A DNA stretch of 64,000 bases. Origin: Glycomyces sp040645615 (GTDB lineage Bacteria > Actinomycetota > Actinomycetes > Mycobacteriales > Micromonosporaceae). A program made the translations under genes and the position numbers. The notes under the pieces are model-generated. The model searched no databases and was not told the DNA's origin. It was given only the letters and a program-made list of their open reading frames with translations. Below are positions 24,455-32,686 of the stretch, in pieces; the stretch's first letter is position 1; every line of letters begins with the position of its first letter. The DNA lies in contig NZ_JBEYYO010000002.1 in NCBI RefSeq assembly GCF_040645615.1, forward strand, positions 329,856-393,855. The letters run 5' to 3'.

Positions 24455-25074
24455 GGAAGCGGCATTCGGTGATGGCGGCGGCAGCCGCGGTCCTGCTGGC
24501 GACCGGGGCGTGCTCGGTGGTGGACGGGATCGGCGGCGGCGATGAACCGCCCCAGTCGATGTACACGCAGGCCGAGGCCTTCGTGGCGATGGAAGCGGTC
24601 GCCGCTGACATGGTCGCGGTCCTGCCGGACTTCCCCGGCTTCGAACGGCGGCTGTGGCTCGATCACCCGTGCAGCCATGACGGGGTCGAAGATCCCGACT
24701 ATGTGAGCGTCGAGATCGAGTACACGTTCGCCGAGGCCGACGCGGCGACGCCGCTCGTTCGCGAGGAGTACGTGGACCTGCTGAAAGACCACTGGGTCGA
24801 GCAGGGCTACGAGGTCGAGCTCGACCACGCCGTCGAAGGCGACGAACGCACCGACAGGAGCCTGGTCGTCTCCAGCGACGAGAACCAGCTTCAGATCACT
24901 TACCGTGTGGCCCACAAGGTGCCGATCATGATCACCTCAGGGTGCGTGCCCGTGAGCGATCCCGGCGAGCTTGAGTACGTTCCCCCGCTCGGCGGCGTCG
25001 AACCCGGCAGCAAACACGACCTAGTCGCCGAATTCTTCCCCGAAGGCATCCCCGCTGCCGAAGAGCAGCAATGA
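24451..25074 (+). CDS. Tandem paralog 2, lipoprotein
   Basis: 207 residues from a GTG that overlaps the previous stop by 4 bases. The signal peptide ends in lipobox ATGAC (Cys ~21). The mature domain shares EAVAADMVAVLPDFPGFERR, HPCSHDG, VEIEYTF, DHWVEQGYEVELD and SGCVPVSD with its neighbour. The two fixed cysteines probably form a disulfide outside the membrane. It would sit on the outer face of the cytoplasmic membrane. Confidence 0.78.
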   Translation: MRKRHSVMAAAAAVLLATGACSVVDGIGGGDEPPQSMYTQAEAFVAMEAVAADMVAVLPDFPGFERRLWLDHPCSHDGVEDPDYVSVEIEYTFAEADAATPLVREEYVDLLKDHWVEQGYEVELDHAVEGDERTDRSLVVSSDENQLQITYRVAHKVPIMITSGCVPVSDPGELEYVPPLGGVEPGSKHDLVAEFFPEGIPAAEEQQ

Positions 25075-25691
25075 CTCGGACTCGATTTCGGCGCCAAGGC
25101 ACTCGGCGCACCGCTGAGCATCTCGTCAAGTTCGCCGCCCTCGCGATGCTCGCCTTCGGCGCGGGTGGTTGCTCGGGGCCGCGAGTGAACGAGGACTTCG
25201 ACGACGTCTCCGCGCTTGCCGCGATGGAGGGGTTCGTAGCCGATTCGGTTGCGCAGCTGTCGGACTTTCCGGGCTTCGCGGCGCGGAGTGTGGAGTTGCG
25301 GGGGTGCTACTACGGGGTCGATGTGGAGAAGACGCTCGAAGGGCATGACACCGTTCATCTGCGATACGAGTTCCCCGAGCCGAGCTGGGAAGACCCGCTG
25401 GTTCGCGAGACGTATCCGGAGGAGTTGGCGAGTATCTGGGAGGTCGAAGGACACGAGGTGGAGGTCGACCGCGACGACTCCGGGGCGATCACGCATGTGA
25501 GCGCGACCAGGGACGACGGGATCGCCTTGTACTACACGGTGCTCGGCAAGGTCCTCATCGAGGCGTCACTGGGCGGTGGTTCCGAATGCGTGGCGGTTGC
25601 CGATGGCGAGTTCACGATTCCTGAACCGGTCGGCGGCGTGCCGCCGGAACAGGACATCTTCTCCGACTCCGGACCCCGGGAGAGCGAATGA
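25071..25691 (+). CDS. Tandem paralog 3, lipoprotein
   Basis: 206 residues, ATG overlapping the previous stop by 4 bases. The lipobox is GAGGC (Cys ~34) after a basic N-terminus (RTRFRRQGTRR). The domain has DSVAQLSDFPGFAARS, GCYYGVD, HLRYEF, WEVEGHEVEVD and SECVAVADGEF. It is nearer to paralog 4 than to 1 and 2, as shown by the CYYG motif and the ending DGEFTIPEPVGGVPPEQD. Base composition is slightly lower in G+C than that of the hydrolase. Confidence 0.78.
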   Translation: MTRTRFRRQGTRRTAEHLVKFAALAMLAFGAGGCSGPRVNEDFDDVSALAAMEGFVADSVAQLSDFPGFAARSVELRGCYYGVDVEKTLEGHDTVHLRYEFPEPSWEDPLVRETYPEELASIWEVEGHEVEVDRDDSGAITHVSATRDDGIALYYTVLGKVLIEASLGGGSECVAVADGEFTIPEPVGGVPPEQDIFSDSGPRESE

Positions 25692-26263
25692 CCTTGAAAC
25701 GCACAGGCATCGGCCTGCTCGCGGCTGCTGGATTTCTGGTTTTGCCGAGTTGTTCCAGTCCGAGGATCGATGAGGACAGGACCGATGTCGAGACCCTCGC
25801 CGAGCAGGAGGCCTTCGTTGCCGAGACCATCGCGGACCTGGAGGATTTCCCGGGCTTCGAGGAGCGGGAGATCGAACTCGACAACTGCTACTACGGCATG
25901 CACGACGACCAGATCGCCGAGAACGGCGCCCGAGTCGACCTGATCTATCGCTTCCCCGAGGCTCTCGCCGAGGACCCCGCCGCCGTGGATGAACTGGTGA
26001 CGCAGATCGAGACCCGTTGGCTTGAAATGGGACACGAAGTCCAACGGGAATTCGCCGGCGACGGCTCCTTCTGGACCGTCAGAGCGCGAGGCGAAGAGGT
26101 CGCCGCCAAACTCTTCTTCCGAAATATCCCGACCATAGAATTCACCTCCGGCTGTGTCCTCATCGCCGACGGCGATTTCACCATCCCCGACCCCCTTGGC
26201 GGCGTCACCCCGGAAAACGACTCCTTCAACGACCGAAGCCCCCGCTCCAACCCCGTCGACTGA
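25688..26263 (+). CDS. Tandem paralog 4, lipoprotein
   Basis: 191 residues, ATG overlapping the previous stop by 4 bases. The lipobox is LPSC (Cys ~22). The domain has ETIADLEDFPGFEERE, NCYYGMH, VDLIYRF, RWLEMGHEVQRE and SGCVLIADGDF, ending DGDFTIPDPLGGVTPEND, clearly a sister of paralog 3. It is separated by 2 bases from the next gene. Confidence 0.78.
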   Translation: MTLKRTGIGLLAAAGFLVLPSCSSPRIDEDRTDVETLAEQEAFVAETIADLEDFPGFEEREIELDNCYYGMHDDQIAENGARVDLIYRFPEALAEDPAAVDELVTQIETRWLEMGHEVQREFAGDGSFWTVRARGEEVAAKLFFRNIPTIEFTSGCVLIADGDFTIPDPLGGVTPENDSFNDRSPRSNPVD

Positions 26264-26265
26264 CC

Positions 26266-27246
26266 GTGAACGGGGACAGGCCGTCCGGGGTTGACGTGCC
26301 CGTGGAGCCGCGCTACTACGGGGGCGCACGATTCGCGCTCGTGGTGCAGATCATGGTCAATGCGGGGATCGGGTTCGTCGGACTGCCGGTCGCCACTGGG
26401 CTTGGGGCGATGTCCGGGTACGCCACTGCTCAGTATCATTCGATGACCTTGGGATTCATCATCCTGACCGTCATCCCGAGCGCATTGCAGCTCTTGGCGG
26501 CCTGCAACATTGGGATCACTGCGCGAGGTTCGGTCTACCTGGCGCTGGCGGTCGCCGCATCAGCAGTCCAAGTGTTGGTGGCGATCCTCTGGGGGCCGCT
26601 CGGTTGGTGCGTCGCCGTTGTGATCGTTGTTCTGGCGATCGTCGCGGCGGTCAACGGACGGGCCCGAGAGGACAAGGCGAGGATCGCTGCGCGCCCGCGT
26701 TCTCGCGGTCGAGTCGTCGCCGACATCGTGATCGCTGTGGCGTCGACGATCCTGCTGATCGCCTTGATCGTCCTCAACGACCAAACCAACGATCTCGACA
26801 ACCGCCGTCCGGCAAGGGAGTTCGACAGCAGTGAGGCAAGCGAGCGATTGGACGGCGCCCTCGCGCCTATCCTCGCGGCCCTCGCCGAGGTCGAGGGTAT
26901 GCCCGACCCGCGTCGGGACTTCGGCGGTGAACAGGCCTGTATGGATGGTGGGCACGAGGACCCTGACTGGATCGAGTTCGAGGTGGACCTTCAGTTCGAG
27001 GACCCGAAGGCGGTCGTCAATATCTCGCCCTACGCCGGAGCCGGTGCGCGAGCAATCGAGGCTGTCAAGGCGAGCCTCATCGAGAACGGCTGGGAGATCT
27101 CCGATGAGCGAGTCCACTCCCGCGTGTACGACCTGTATGCGGAGCGGGAAGACGGCATCCGGATCGGGTTCGAAGTCGGAGCCGGCATGACCCGCCTATG
27201 GGCCACCACCGGCTGCGTCCGCAATGCCGACAACGGCCAGGACTGA
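26266..27246 (+). CDS. Tandem paralog 5: four- or five-helix membrane protein carrying the same extracellular domain
   Basis: 326 residues from a GTG two bases after paralog 4. Residues ~20-180 hold four or five hydrophobic helices (FALVVQIMVNAGIGFVG, LGFIILTVIPSALQLLA, VYLALAVAASAVQVLV, WCVAVVIVVLAIVAAV, VADIVIAVASTILLIALIVL). The last ~130 residues keep the family plan: LAALAEVEGMPDPRRD, QACMDGG, EFEVDLQF, ENGWEISDE and TTGCVRNAD, i.e. the same two cysteines. A lipid anchor has thus been replaced by a polytopic anchor. This supports surface display as the shared requirement. Confidence 0.75.
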   Translation: MNGDRPSGVDVPVEPRYYGGARFALVVQIMVNAGIGFVGLPVATGLGAMSGYATAQYHSMTLGFIILTVIPSALQLLAACNIGITARGSVYLALAVAASAVQVLVAILWGPLGWCVAVVIVVLAIVAAVNGRAREDKARIAARPRSRGRVVADIVIAVASTILLIALIVLNDQTNDLDNRRPAREFDSSEASERLDGALAPILAALAEVEGMPDPRRDFGGEQACMDGGHEDPDWIEFEVDLQFEDPKAVVNISPYAGAGARAIEAVKASLIENGWEISDERVHSRVYDLYAEREDGIRIGFEVGAGMTRLWATTGCVRNADNGQD

Positions 27247-27317
27247 ACCCGAACCGGGGCAGCCGAACCGCGCTAACCGGTTGCGTTGATGCGATGCGGG
27301 CTTGAATACTTCAACCT

Positions 27318-27769
27318 GTGGACAACTGGAGAGTGATCGCGACCGATCTGGATGGCACGTTCTTGATGAGCAGCACCAACTCTCGGAGCGGAATCGTGAG
27401 GCGTTGCGTGCGGCTCGTGCGCGTTGCATCAGCGTGGTTGCGGTGACCGCCCGGACCCCGCCGGGTCTTGCGGTCGTACCCGGGTTGGCCGCTGAGATCG
27501 ACTTTGCGATCTGCAACAACGGTGCGATCTGGCATGATCTGGCCGGCGGCGCGATCGAAGTGCGGCTCACCATCGCGGTCGAGTCGGTGTGCGAACTGCA
27601 CCGCCGGGCTCGCAAGGCACTGCCGACGGCCACCTTCTGGGCAGGCCGCTCCTGCGCCATGGCCGGAGCCCTACCGGAGGCCAAAGCCGCAGCCAAGTCC
27701 CAAACCGCCTCATACCAAGAAGACGGCGTAGCCCAAGCGATCGAAGCGCTCTTCGAAGCGACTGAATGA
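27318..27769 (+). pseudogene. Broken HAD-superfamily (Cof-type) phosphatase gene
   Basis: From the GTG at 27318 the frame reads VDNWRVIATDLDGTFL, the HAD nucleophile motif. It then loses sense within about 20 codons, while the frame one base over takes up LSERNREALRAARARCISVVAVTARTPP and FAICNNGAIWHD, the next Cof landmarks. After ~170 residues it jumps to the family's C-terminal EDGVAQAIEALF. It therefore has a frameshift near 27360-27380 and has lost the middle (cap and DxxxD) region; intact members are about 270 residues. The next gene's ribosome binding site overlaps its end. Confidence 0.7.
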
Positions 27770-27777
27770 GGAGATCT

Positions 27778-28164
27778 ATGCAGTACTCAAGCGTTGAACT
27801 TGGTGACGTCGACTATGTGGTCAAGATGTTGGCGATGGAAGAGCTTGTTGCGGCGCATGAGGTTGCGAAGGAGCGACATTGGGGGGCTGCGTGGAGCTCA
27901 ACTGGTGCTTTGGAGGCGGAGGTGGATTCGGCGTCGCCGAAGTTCTTGCTCCCTGCCATGCGGAATGCGGCCGGTGACTCGGAGATCGAGTCCCTGCGTT
28001 GCCAGCTCTGGTATCTGCCTTGCTCGGGGCCGAGGCTTGGTCGAGTAACGACCTTCGATATCGAGCTTGCTCGCTTTCGGGCACTTCGTGAGATTCCTCG
28101 GGACAAGGAAGCCGCAGCGTTGCGTCTGCTGATCGACTTCCATCCTCTTTCTTCCACGAGCTAA
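27778..28164 (+). CDS. Hypothetical soluble protein
   Basis: 128 residues from the ATG at 27778, which has GAGGAG at a good distance; an ATG 12 bases earlier lacks one. The N-terminal half is helical (VDYVVKMLAMEELVAAHEVAKERHW) and the middle has an LRCQLWYLPCSGPRLGRVTTFDIELARF segment. It has no signal peptide or membrane segment. I do not recognise the family. Codon use is less G+C-biased at third positions than in the nuo genes. Confidence 0.55.
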   Translation: MQYSSVELGDVDYVVKMLAMEELVAAHEVAKERHWGAAWSSTGALEAEVDSASPKFLLPAMRNAAGDSEIESLRCQLWYLPCSGPRLGRVTTFDIELARFRALREIPRDKEAAALRLLIDFHPLSSTS

Positions 28165-28332
28165 CTTGAGGCCTGTTCGGTGTGGAGGGGAAAGTGCTGA
28201 GTTGAACGGCGGGTCTGGAGCCCCGAGAACGGCTCGATCCAACACGTCTCAGCCGCTGTCACCACACGCACCGTGGCACCATATGACCATGTGTCCCAGG
28301 TAATGGCGGACCGTTCTTCCAGGAGATGCGTG

Positions 28333-28767
28333 ATGATCGGATCGGCCAAAGAGTTCGTGAGGCTTCGATCGAGCAGTGATCCCGCCGAGTATCGGCGGGC
28401 TGCACACGAGGAAGCACCTCTCGAGGTCTGGATGGCGGTGATCGCTGACCATCCAGCTTTTCGGCAGTGGGTAGCGCACAACAAGACGGTGCCACTGGAG
28501 GTTCTCGACCTTCTGGCGGGCGACGAGGACGTGACGGTCCGCTTGGTTGTCGCCGGCAAACGGAAGGCGCCCGATCGGATCCTCCGTCGCCTGGCTGTTG
28601 ACCCAGACGAATCGGTTCGGCTGCGAGTCGCGAGCCATCGGAACGCTGCGGAGGCGACGCTGCGCATGCTTGCATCCGATGCCTGGGACGAAATCCGCAA
28701 GGTGGTGCAAGACAGGCTCACCACCGAGCGCCCCTTAACCGACCCCGGCAACCACGCCCGGCGATAG
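28333..28767 (+). CDS. Variant leucine-rich/HEAT-like repeat protein
   Basis: 144 residues from the ATG at 28333 with AGGAG upstream. Three or four repeats of about 24 residues follow the pattern HxxVPLEVLDLLAGDEDVTVRLVVAGKRKAP: AHNKTVPLEVLDLLAGDED, AGKRKAPDRILRRLAVDPDE, ASHRNAAEATLRMLASDAWD. This is the LRV/HEAT-like pattern found in small soluble scaffold proteins. A binding role is likely and the partner is unknown. Confidence 0.7.
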   Translation: MIGSAKEFVRLRSSSDPAEYRRAAHEEAPLEVWMAVIADHPAFRQWVAHNKTVPLEVLDLLAGDEDVTVRLVVAGKRKAPDRILRRLAVDPDESVRLRVASHRNAAEATLRMLASDAWDEIRKVVQDRLTTERPLTDPGNHARR

Positions 28768-29112
28768 CGGGACAGCCTTTAGGGGGAGGTCGGGTCGGGT
28801 TGGGGTTCGGCTTGCTGGGGTTGGTGGGCACGGGTCTTTTTGGCGGCGACGACGAGGTGGGGGCCGGGCTGGGCGGAGTTCTGCGGGTTTCCGGTTTGGG
28901 GATGGTTAGGGTTAGTGCGGCGGCGGCGACGACGGGGTGTGGGGTTGGGCTGGGCGGGTTTTGCGGCTTTGCGGTGGGGTTGGGTTCTGGTTAGTGCGGC
29001 GGCGACAACGAGGTGTGGGGCCGGGCGGGGCTGGGTTTGCGGCTGTCTGGCGGGGATTGGGCGCGGGTTTGGGGGGTGGGTTGGTTTTGGGCATGCTGGT
29101 GCCCCAGGGGTC
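28768..29112 (-). repeat. Inverted copies of the 73-80 bp repeat, left flank of the HNH gene
   Basis: No gene is evident in this 345-base gap. The repeat core (GGCGGCGACGACGAGGTG on the plus strand, i.e. CACCTCGTCGTCGCCGCC on the minus strand) occurs at 28842, 28922 and 28998, 80 and 76 bases apart. A GGGTTAGTGCGG or TTAGTGCGG string precedes the last two. Confidence 0.75.
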
Positions 29113-30815
29113 TTAGCCCTGTTTCTCAGCTGCTGGGTTTGCGAAGCGTTCCCTGCATCGCGCCTTGGCTTTCTTGAGGGCGGCGTGTGCTCGTTCTCGT
29201 GAGATGGCTTCGGCTCTGGCATCGAGGTCCGGTTTCATGGTCGGGGGCCATTCGGTTCGGTAGAGGCCGGTGGGGAAGACATCCCAGTCGGAGTCTTGGT
29301 TCTCCGCGTCGATGTCGTGGTCGGTGCGCCAGTCCTCGCAGCCACAATCGGTCTGCCCGGTCGCGCCTTGCTTGGCGGCGGTGCCGGTGGTGTCGTGGTC
29401 GTGGTGGGTGATGAGTGCTTGGCCGGGGCCGGTTTTCTCGACCGTCCAGCCTTGGGTGTGGATGCGCCCGTGATGGAAGCGGCAGAGGAGGATGAGGTTG
29501 TCGGCGGTGGTGTCGCCGCCGTCGGCCCAGTGGGTGATGTGGTGGGCTTCGGTCCAGGCGATCGGGCGGTTGCATCCGTACCAAGCGCACCCGCCCTGCT
29601 GTTCGAGTTCGAGCTTCCTGCGGAGGGCGGTGTTGGGGAGACGCAGGGCTCGGCCGAGTTCGATCGCTTCACCGGTGGCGTAGTTGAACACCGAGGGGAT
29701 GACTCCTGCCTCGCACGCCAGCAGGCGGGCCTGAGCGACCGAGACCGGCTTGCCCTCCAGCATCGGGAGGCGGTCGGTGTCCTTGCCCTGCAACGTCTCG
29801 ATGTCCACGGCGAGGTCCAGGGTCGCGGTGTGGCCGTGGCGTGTGGTGGCCTCGGGGCTGGTGCCGTAGCCGGACAGGAGTTGGTGCAACGCTTCGGCAT
29901 CCCGGTTCGCCTTCGCAGGCAGCACATCTTCACTGTCCTGCTCTTCTTGGCGCGGGGGCGGGCAGGCGGTCTTCAAGTACTTGTCAAGCAGCCGCCCGGT
30001 CTCATCGGCGAGTTCCCCTGAGAGCGACCACATGCCGTTGCCTTGTTCGACCAGCTCGATCCATTGCAGGGACTGCTCCCCAAGGGTTTCGAGCAGCTCG
30101 GTCTCCTCGGCCAGGTGCGCGGCGAGTTCATCGAGATGGCGCTGGAGGTCTTTGAACGGGGCGTGCGCGCAGTACTGGGCGATGAGGTGTTCGGGCGTCT
30201 CGCAGGAAACTGAGGGGTCGAAGGGGGAGGCCACCGGGACACGGAAGGGGGTGCGGGCGAACAGGCGCATGGCAGGGGTGCGGTCGAGTTGGCGGACTGC
30301 GAACGCCACTTGATCAATCCTGGCCGCCCCTGAAGTGGCAGCACCCGAGAGGATCTGGAACTTCCGCGACAGGCGAGCGATCGCTGCGATATCGGCGGCG
30401 GTGCGGGTGTGGAAGTCGAACTTCGCGCAGAGCCAATCGCGGAGCCCGGAGTAGCCGTCGACATCCCGGTGGATCTTCCAGGCTTGGGCCTCGATCACCG
30501 CAGCAAGTACTCGGGCATGGAAATCGTTGATCGCAGTGGCGGCGTCATCGAGGAGCGTGTGGATGGCAGTGGACTTCTCCGTGCGGGTCACAGTGTCGGT
30601 TGCCATCGGGAACACCTCCTCAAACAAGATCGTGGTTTTCGCTTCCTTGTACTGGTTCAATGATAGAACCACCCAAACGCACTGTCATCACCCACAAGGG
30701 GAAAGACTACTCATATTCCCAGGTCACAGCCCCCACAAGCCGCGCCGCGCCACCAACCCAACCCCGCCACGAAAACAAACCCCCGGCCGCCGCTCACCCT
30801 TTTGTCGCCGCCGCA
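28842..30815 (-). mobile_element. Candidate HNH-bearing element bounded by inverted repeat units
   Basis: Left boundary: three repeat cores on the minus strand (28842-29015). Right boundary: one core on the plus strand (30795-30815). Between them are the HNH gene and a 20-base box (30680-30699, CACTGTCATCACCCACAAGG) in its leader. The same box is at 2608-2627 inverted, again with a repeat core about 97 bases further on (2499-2510), so the box-plus-97-bases-plus-core arrangement exists in two places. No transposase and no target-site duplication were identified, so mobility is inferred. Confidence 0.45.
29113..30606 (-). CDS. DUF222/HNH endonuclease of the REP13E12 type
   Basis: 497 residues from the ATG at 30606 with GAGGAGG upstream; a longer frame upstream is ignored. 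The N-terminal ~300 residues form the DUF222 region (HARVLAAVIEAQAWKIHRD, SGLRDWLCAKFDFHTRTAADIAAIARL). The nuclease is at ~340-385: CAWYGCNRPIAWTEAHHITHW, GGDTTADNLILLC, FHHGRIHTQGW, i.e. two Cys-type knuckles around the HH and HHxxxH motif. Such genes are repeated many times in actinobacterial genomes and may be domesticated or mobile. The gene sits between oppositely oriented copies of the 73-80 bp repeat, which suggests one mobile unit. Confidence 0.88.
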   Translation of the reverse strand: MATDTVTRTEKSTAIHTLLDDAATAINDFHARVLAAVIEAQAWKIHRDVDGYSGLRDWLCAKFDFHTRTAADIAAIARLSRKFQILSGAATSGAARIDQVAFAVRQLDRTPAMRLFARTPFRVPVASPFDPSVSCETPEHLIAQYCAHAPFKDLQRHLDELAAHLAEETELLETLGEQSLQWIELVEQGNGMWSLSGELADETGRLLDKYLKTACPPPRQEEQDSEDVLPAKANRDAEALHQLLSGYGTSPEATTRHGHTATLDLAVDIETLQGKDTDRLPMLEGKPVSVAQARLLACEAGVIPSVFNYATGEAIELGRALRLPNTALRRKLELEQQGGCAWYGCNRPIAWTEAHHITHWADGGDTTADNLILLCRFHHGRIHTQGWTVEKTGPGQALITHHDHDTTGTAAKQGATGQTDCGCEDWRTDHDIDAENQDSDWDVFPTGLYRTEWPPTMKPDLDARAEAISRERAHAALKKAKARCRERFANPAAEKQG

Positions 30816-30861
30816 CTAACCCCGGCCCAAACGAGCCCGGCCACGAAAGTCGGCTCTTTGG

Positions 30862-31456
30862 TTAGTTGTTGCAGGTTCGGGTGGTTTGGTTCCAGAGTTG
30901 TTGTGCGGTGTGGGTGAGGGGTTGTTCGTGGTTGAGGGCCCATTCGGTGTGGAGGGGTTCGGAGACGACCAGGCGTGGAGTTGGGGCGTCGAGGGCGATT
31001 ATGTGGCCTATGAGGGTGGGTGATGTAGGAGCTTGGTCGGTAGGTCGGGCGGGGGCGGTGCTGGCGAGGCACGTTGCGCCAGTGAGGGTTGCGGGCGGTG
31101 CGGGCTCCGTTTATGGTGGCGGCCATCGTGGTGGCCGGTTGCTTTTGCGGGCTGGGTCGCCTGGAGTTGGGCTTCTTCTGAGTGCTGGGTCGCCTGGAGT
31201 CGGGCATCTTCGGTGGTCTGGGCATGGGGATGAGGCCGCAGGTGAGGATTGCCAGCAGGCAGCGGAGGAGGCGGAGTGCTCGTTCTCGAAGGTAGGGCTT
31301 TGCGGGTTGGAAGTGGGCCGCTCTGAGTTCGGCCGACTCGATCATGAATCTGGTGAAGGCCTGCTCGCGCAGGTTCGAGAAGCGGTGTTCGGGGGTCGGT
31401 CGGTGGTCCCGCGTTGGATAGCAGGGGTTCAGCTGATGAACAGGCACCATGGCCAC
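30862..31456 (-). pseudogene. Decayed coding sequence, family unknown
   Basis: One minus-strand frame gives a plausible N-terminal portion from 31456 (MAMVPVHQLNPCYPTRD..., REQAFTRFMIESAELRAAHF, RALRLLRCLLAILTCGLIP). Another frame gives a plausible C-terminal portion ending at 30862 (LIGHIIALDAPTPRLVVSEP, HTEWALNHEQPLTHTAQQLW, RTCNN). Between them lie two direct copies, 32 bases apart, of GGGTCGCCTGGAGTYGGGC (near 31154 and 31186). A frameshift and small duplications would explain this. Whether both parts belong to one gene is not certain. Confidence 0.35.
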
Positions 31457-31470
31457 ACTGGAGTGCGAAC

Positions 31471-31476
31471 TAAGCT
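31471..31476 (+). promoter_or_regulatory. -10 box of a leaderless start (DUF6183-like gene)
   Basis: TAAGCT ends six bases before the GTG at 31483, identical in sequence and spacing to the boxes at 18305 and 21031. Confidence 0.5.
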
Positions 31477-31482
31477 CAAGGT

Positions 31483-32616
31483 GTGAGTACGCGAATCCAG
31501 CAGATCGTTGCTGAGTTGCCCCGCTTGAAGAAACCTCGGGAGATATACCAAGAGATCGAACAACGCTTCGCTGAGGGCGATGCCGAGTTCGTGGCCGATC
31601 TCGCGATCGCGGTCAAGGCCGCGAACGTCGAGGCGAACCCCCCTGAGACCTGGCGGTACGATGCCTCTTTCAAGTTCCTGCTGCGGCTTTTCGCCACCAC
31701 GCCAGGGCCCCACCATGTGGAACAGGTGCTGCGATTGCTGTTCGCACCTCCGCAATCGGATCAGAAGCGCATCCAATTCTTCGCTTCAGTGCTGGCCGCA
31801 TCCCAAACCCCCGAAGACCTGTCACCTGTCTTCACCGGCGACGGATCCGTCGCAACAGACGAGCTGCGGGCCTGCCTGATTCACGAGCTAGTACTCCGGC
31901 AGGCGGTGATCGACGCGGTTCCGGCGATCCGCCAGTGGGCAGAGTCCCCGCACTGGCGTTCCCACCCGCTAGGCGGCCTGCCGAACCGATTGGCCGCGTT
32001 CGAGAAGAACCCCGCACTACCCCAATACTCCACGCGCAGCTCAGTCGTCTCCACACCCTTCCTGTCCGGGGAAACGCCCGAAACTGTCGACGGCGCTTCA
32101 TACTCGCTCTCAGTGACTGATTCGACTACTGAGGCCTTCAGTGTCAATGCTCCTGCAGCGGTACAGAACTGGATCGCGGACTCCAACGGCCGCGTAGAGG
32201 CTCGCGCCTTCGACCTCACCGAGCCCGTCGAACCCGACGCCGTCCCCGAACTGCTGAAAACCCTGGGCATGGAAAGCCTTCAGCGCGCAAGCGACGAATC
32301 CGCTTTTCGCTTGACGCGCACGACCGCCAACGGGGCCTGGCGTCTACTGTTCGCAGCGGCCTCCACGGGCGGGGCGTACAGCGGAGACTTCGGCGCCTAT
32401 GGGCGGCTGCACGCCTGGAAATCCATCGCAGCACTGGTCGGCGCAGCCGCCGAGACGTCCCCCGCGCAGTTGGAGCACCAGGTCGGGGCCTGGAACTGGT
32501 TCAGCTTCGGCGGTGCCACCCCCTGGTTCGAGCGAGTCGCCTGGGACCTCGGGCTGGTCGCCGTCTCCCCCGATTCACGACAAGTCACCGTCCTGGCCGC
32601 GACGGATACGGACTGA
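31483..32616 (+). CDS. DUF6183-like hypothetical protein
   Basis: 377 residues from a leaderless GTG. The N-terminal ~150 residues are helical (RIQQIVAELPRLKKPREIYQEIEQRF, FVADLAIAVKAANVEA). The C-terminal part has MLSL-free mixed strands, NGAWRLLFAAASTGGAYSGDFGAYGRLHAWKSIAALVG and WFSFGGATPWFERVAWDLGLVAV, a segment I associate with actinobacterial DUF6183 proteins, though from memory only. It is soluble, with no signal peptide. It is followed by a strong terminator and stands alone. The role is unknown. Confidence 0.65.
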   Translation: MSTRIQQIVAELPRLKKPREIYQEIEQRFAEGDAEFVADLAIAVKAANVEANPPETWRYDASFKFLLRLFATTPGPHHVEQVLRLLFAPPQSDQKRIQFFASVLAASQTPEDLSPVFTGDGSVATDELRACLIHELVLRQAVIDAVPAIRQWAESPHWRSHPLGGLPNRLAAFEKNPALPQYSTRSSVVSTPFLSGETPETVDGASYSLSVTDSTTEAFSVNAPAAVQNWIADSNGRVEARAFDLTEPVEPDAVPELLKTLGMESLQRASDESAFRLTRTTANGAWRLLFAAASTGGAYSGDFGAYGRLHAWKSIAALVGAAAETSPAQLEHQVGAWNWFSFGGATPWFERVAWDLGLVAVSPDSRQVTVLAATDTD

Positions 32617-32645
32617 CCCCGACACGAGTCGCGATACAAGCGAAA

Positions 32646-32674
32646 CGCCCGGCCGTTTGGCCGGGCGCTTTTTT
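32646..32674. terminator. Intrinsic terminator between convergent genes
   Basis: CGCCCGGCC and GGCCGGGCG form a 9-bp stem with loop GTTT, then C and six Ts. It serves the plus-strand gene ending at 32616 and probably wrbA from the other side. Confidence 0.9.
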
Positions 32675-32686
32675 GTATGTGGTTGT

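Noticed and set aside
28842..29015. CRISPR array
   Set aside because: The period is 73-80 bases with imperfect units and no spacers of uniform unique sequence, and no cas gene is present.
28842..30815. Insertion sequence with transposase
   Set aside because: The only long gene is a DUF222/HNH nuclease; no DDE or serine/tyrosine recombinase motifs are present, so it is described as a candidate element only.
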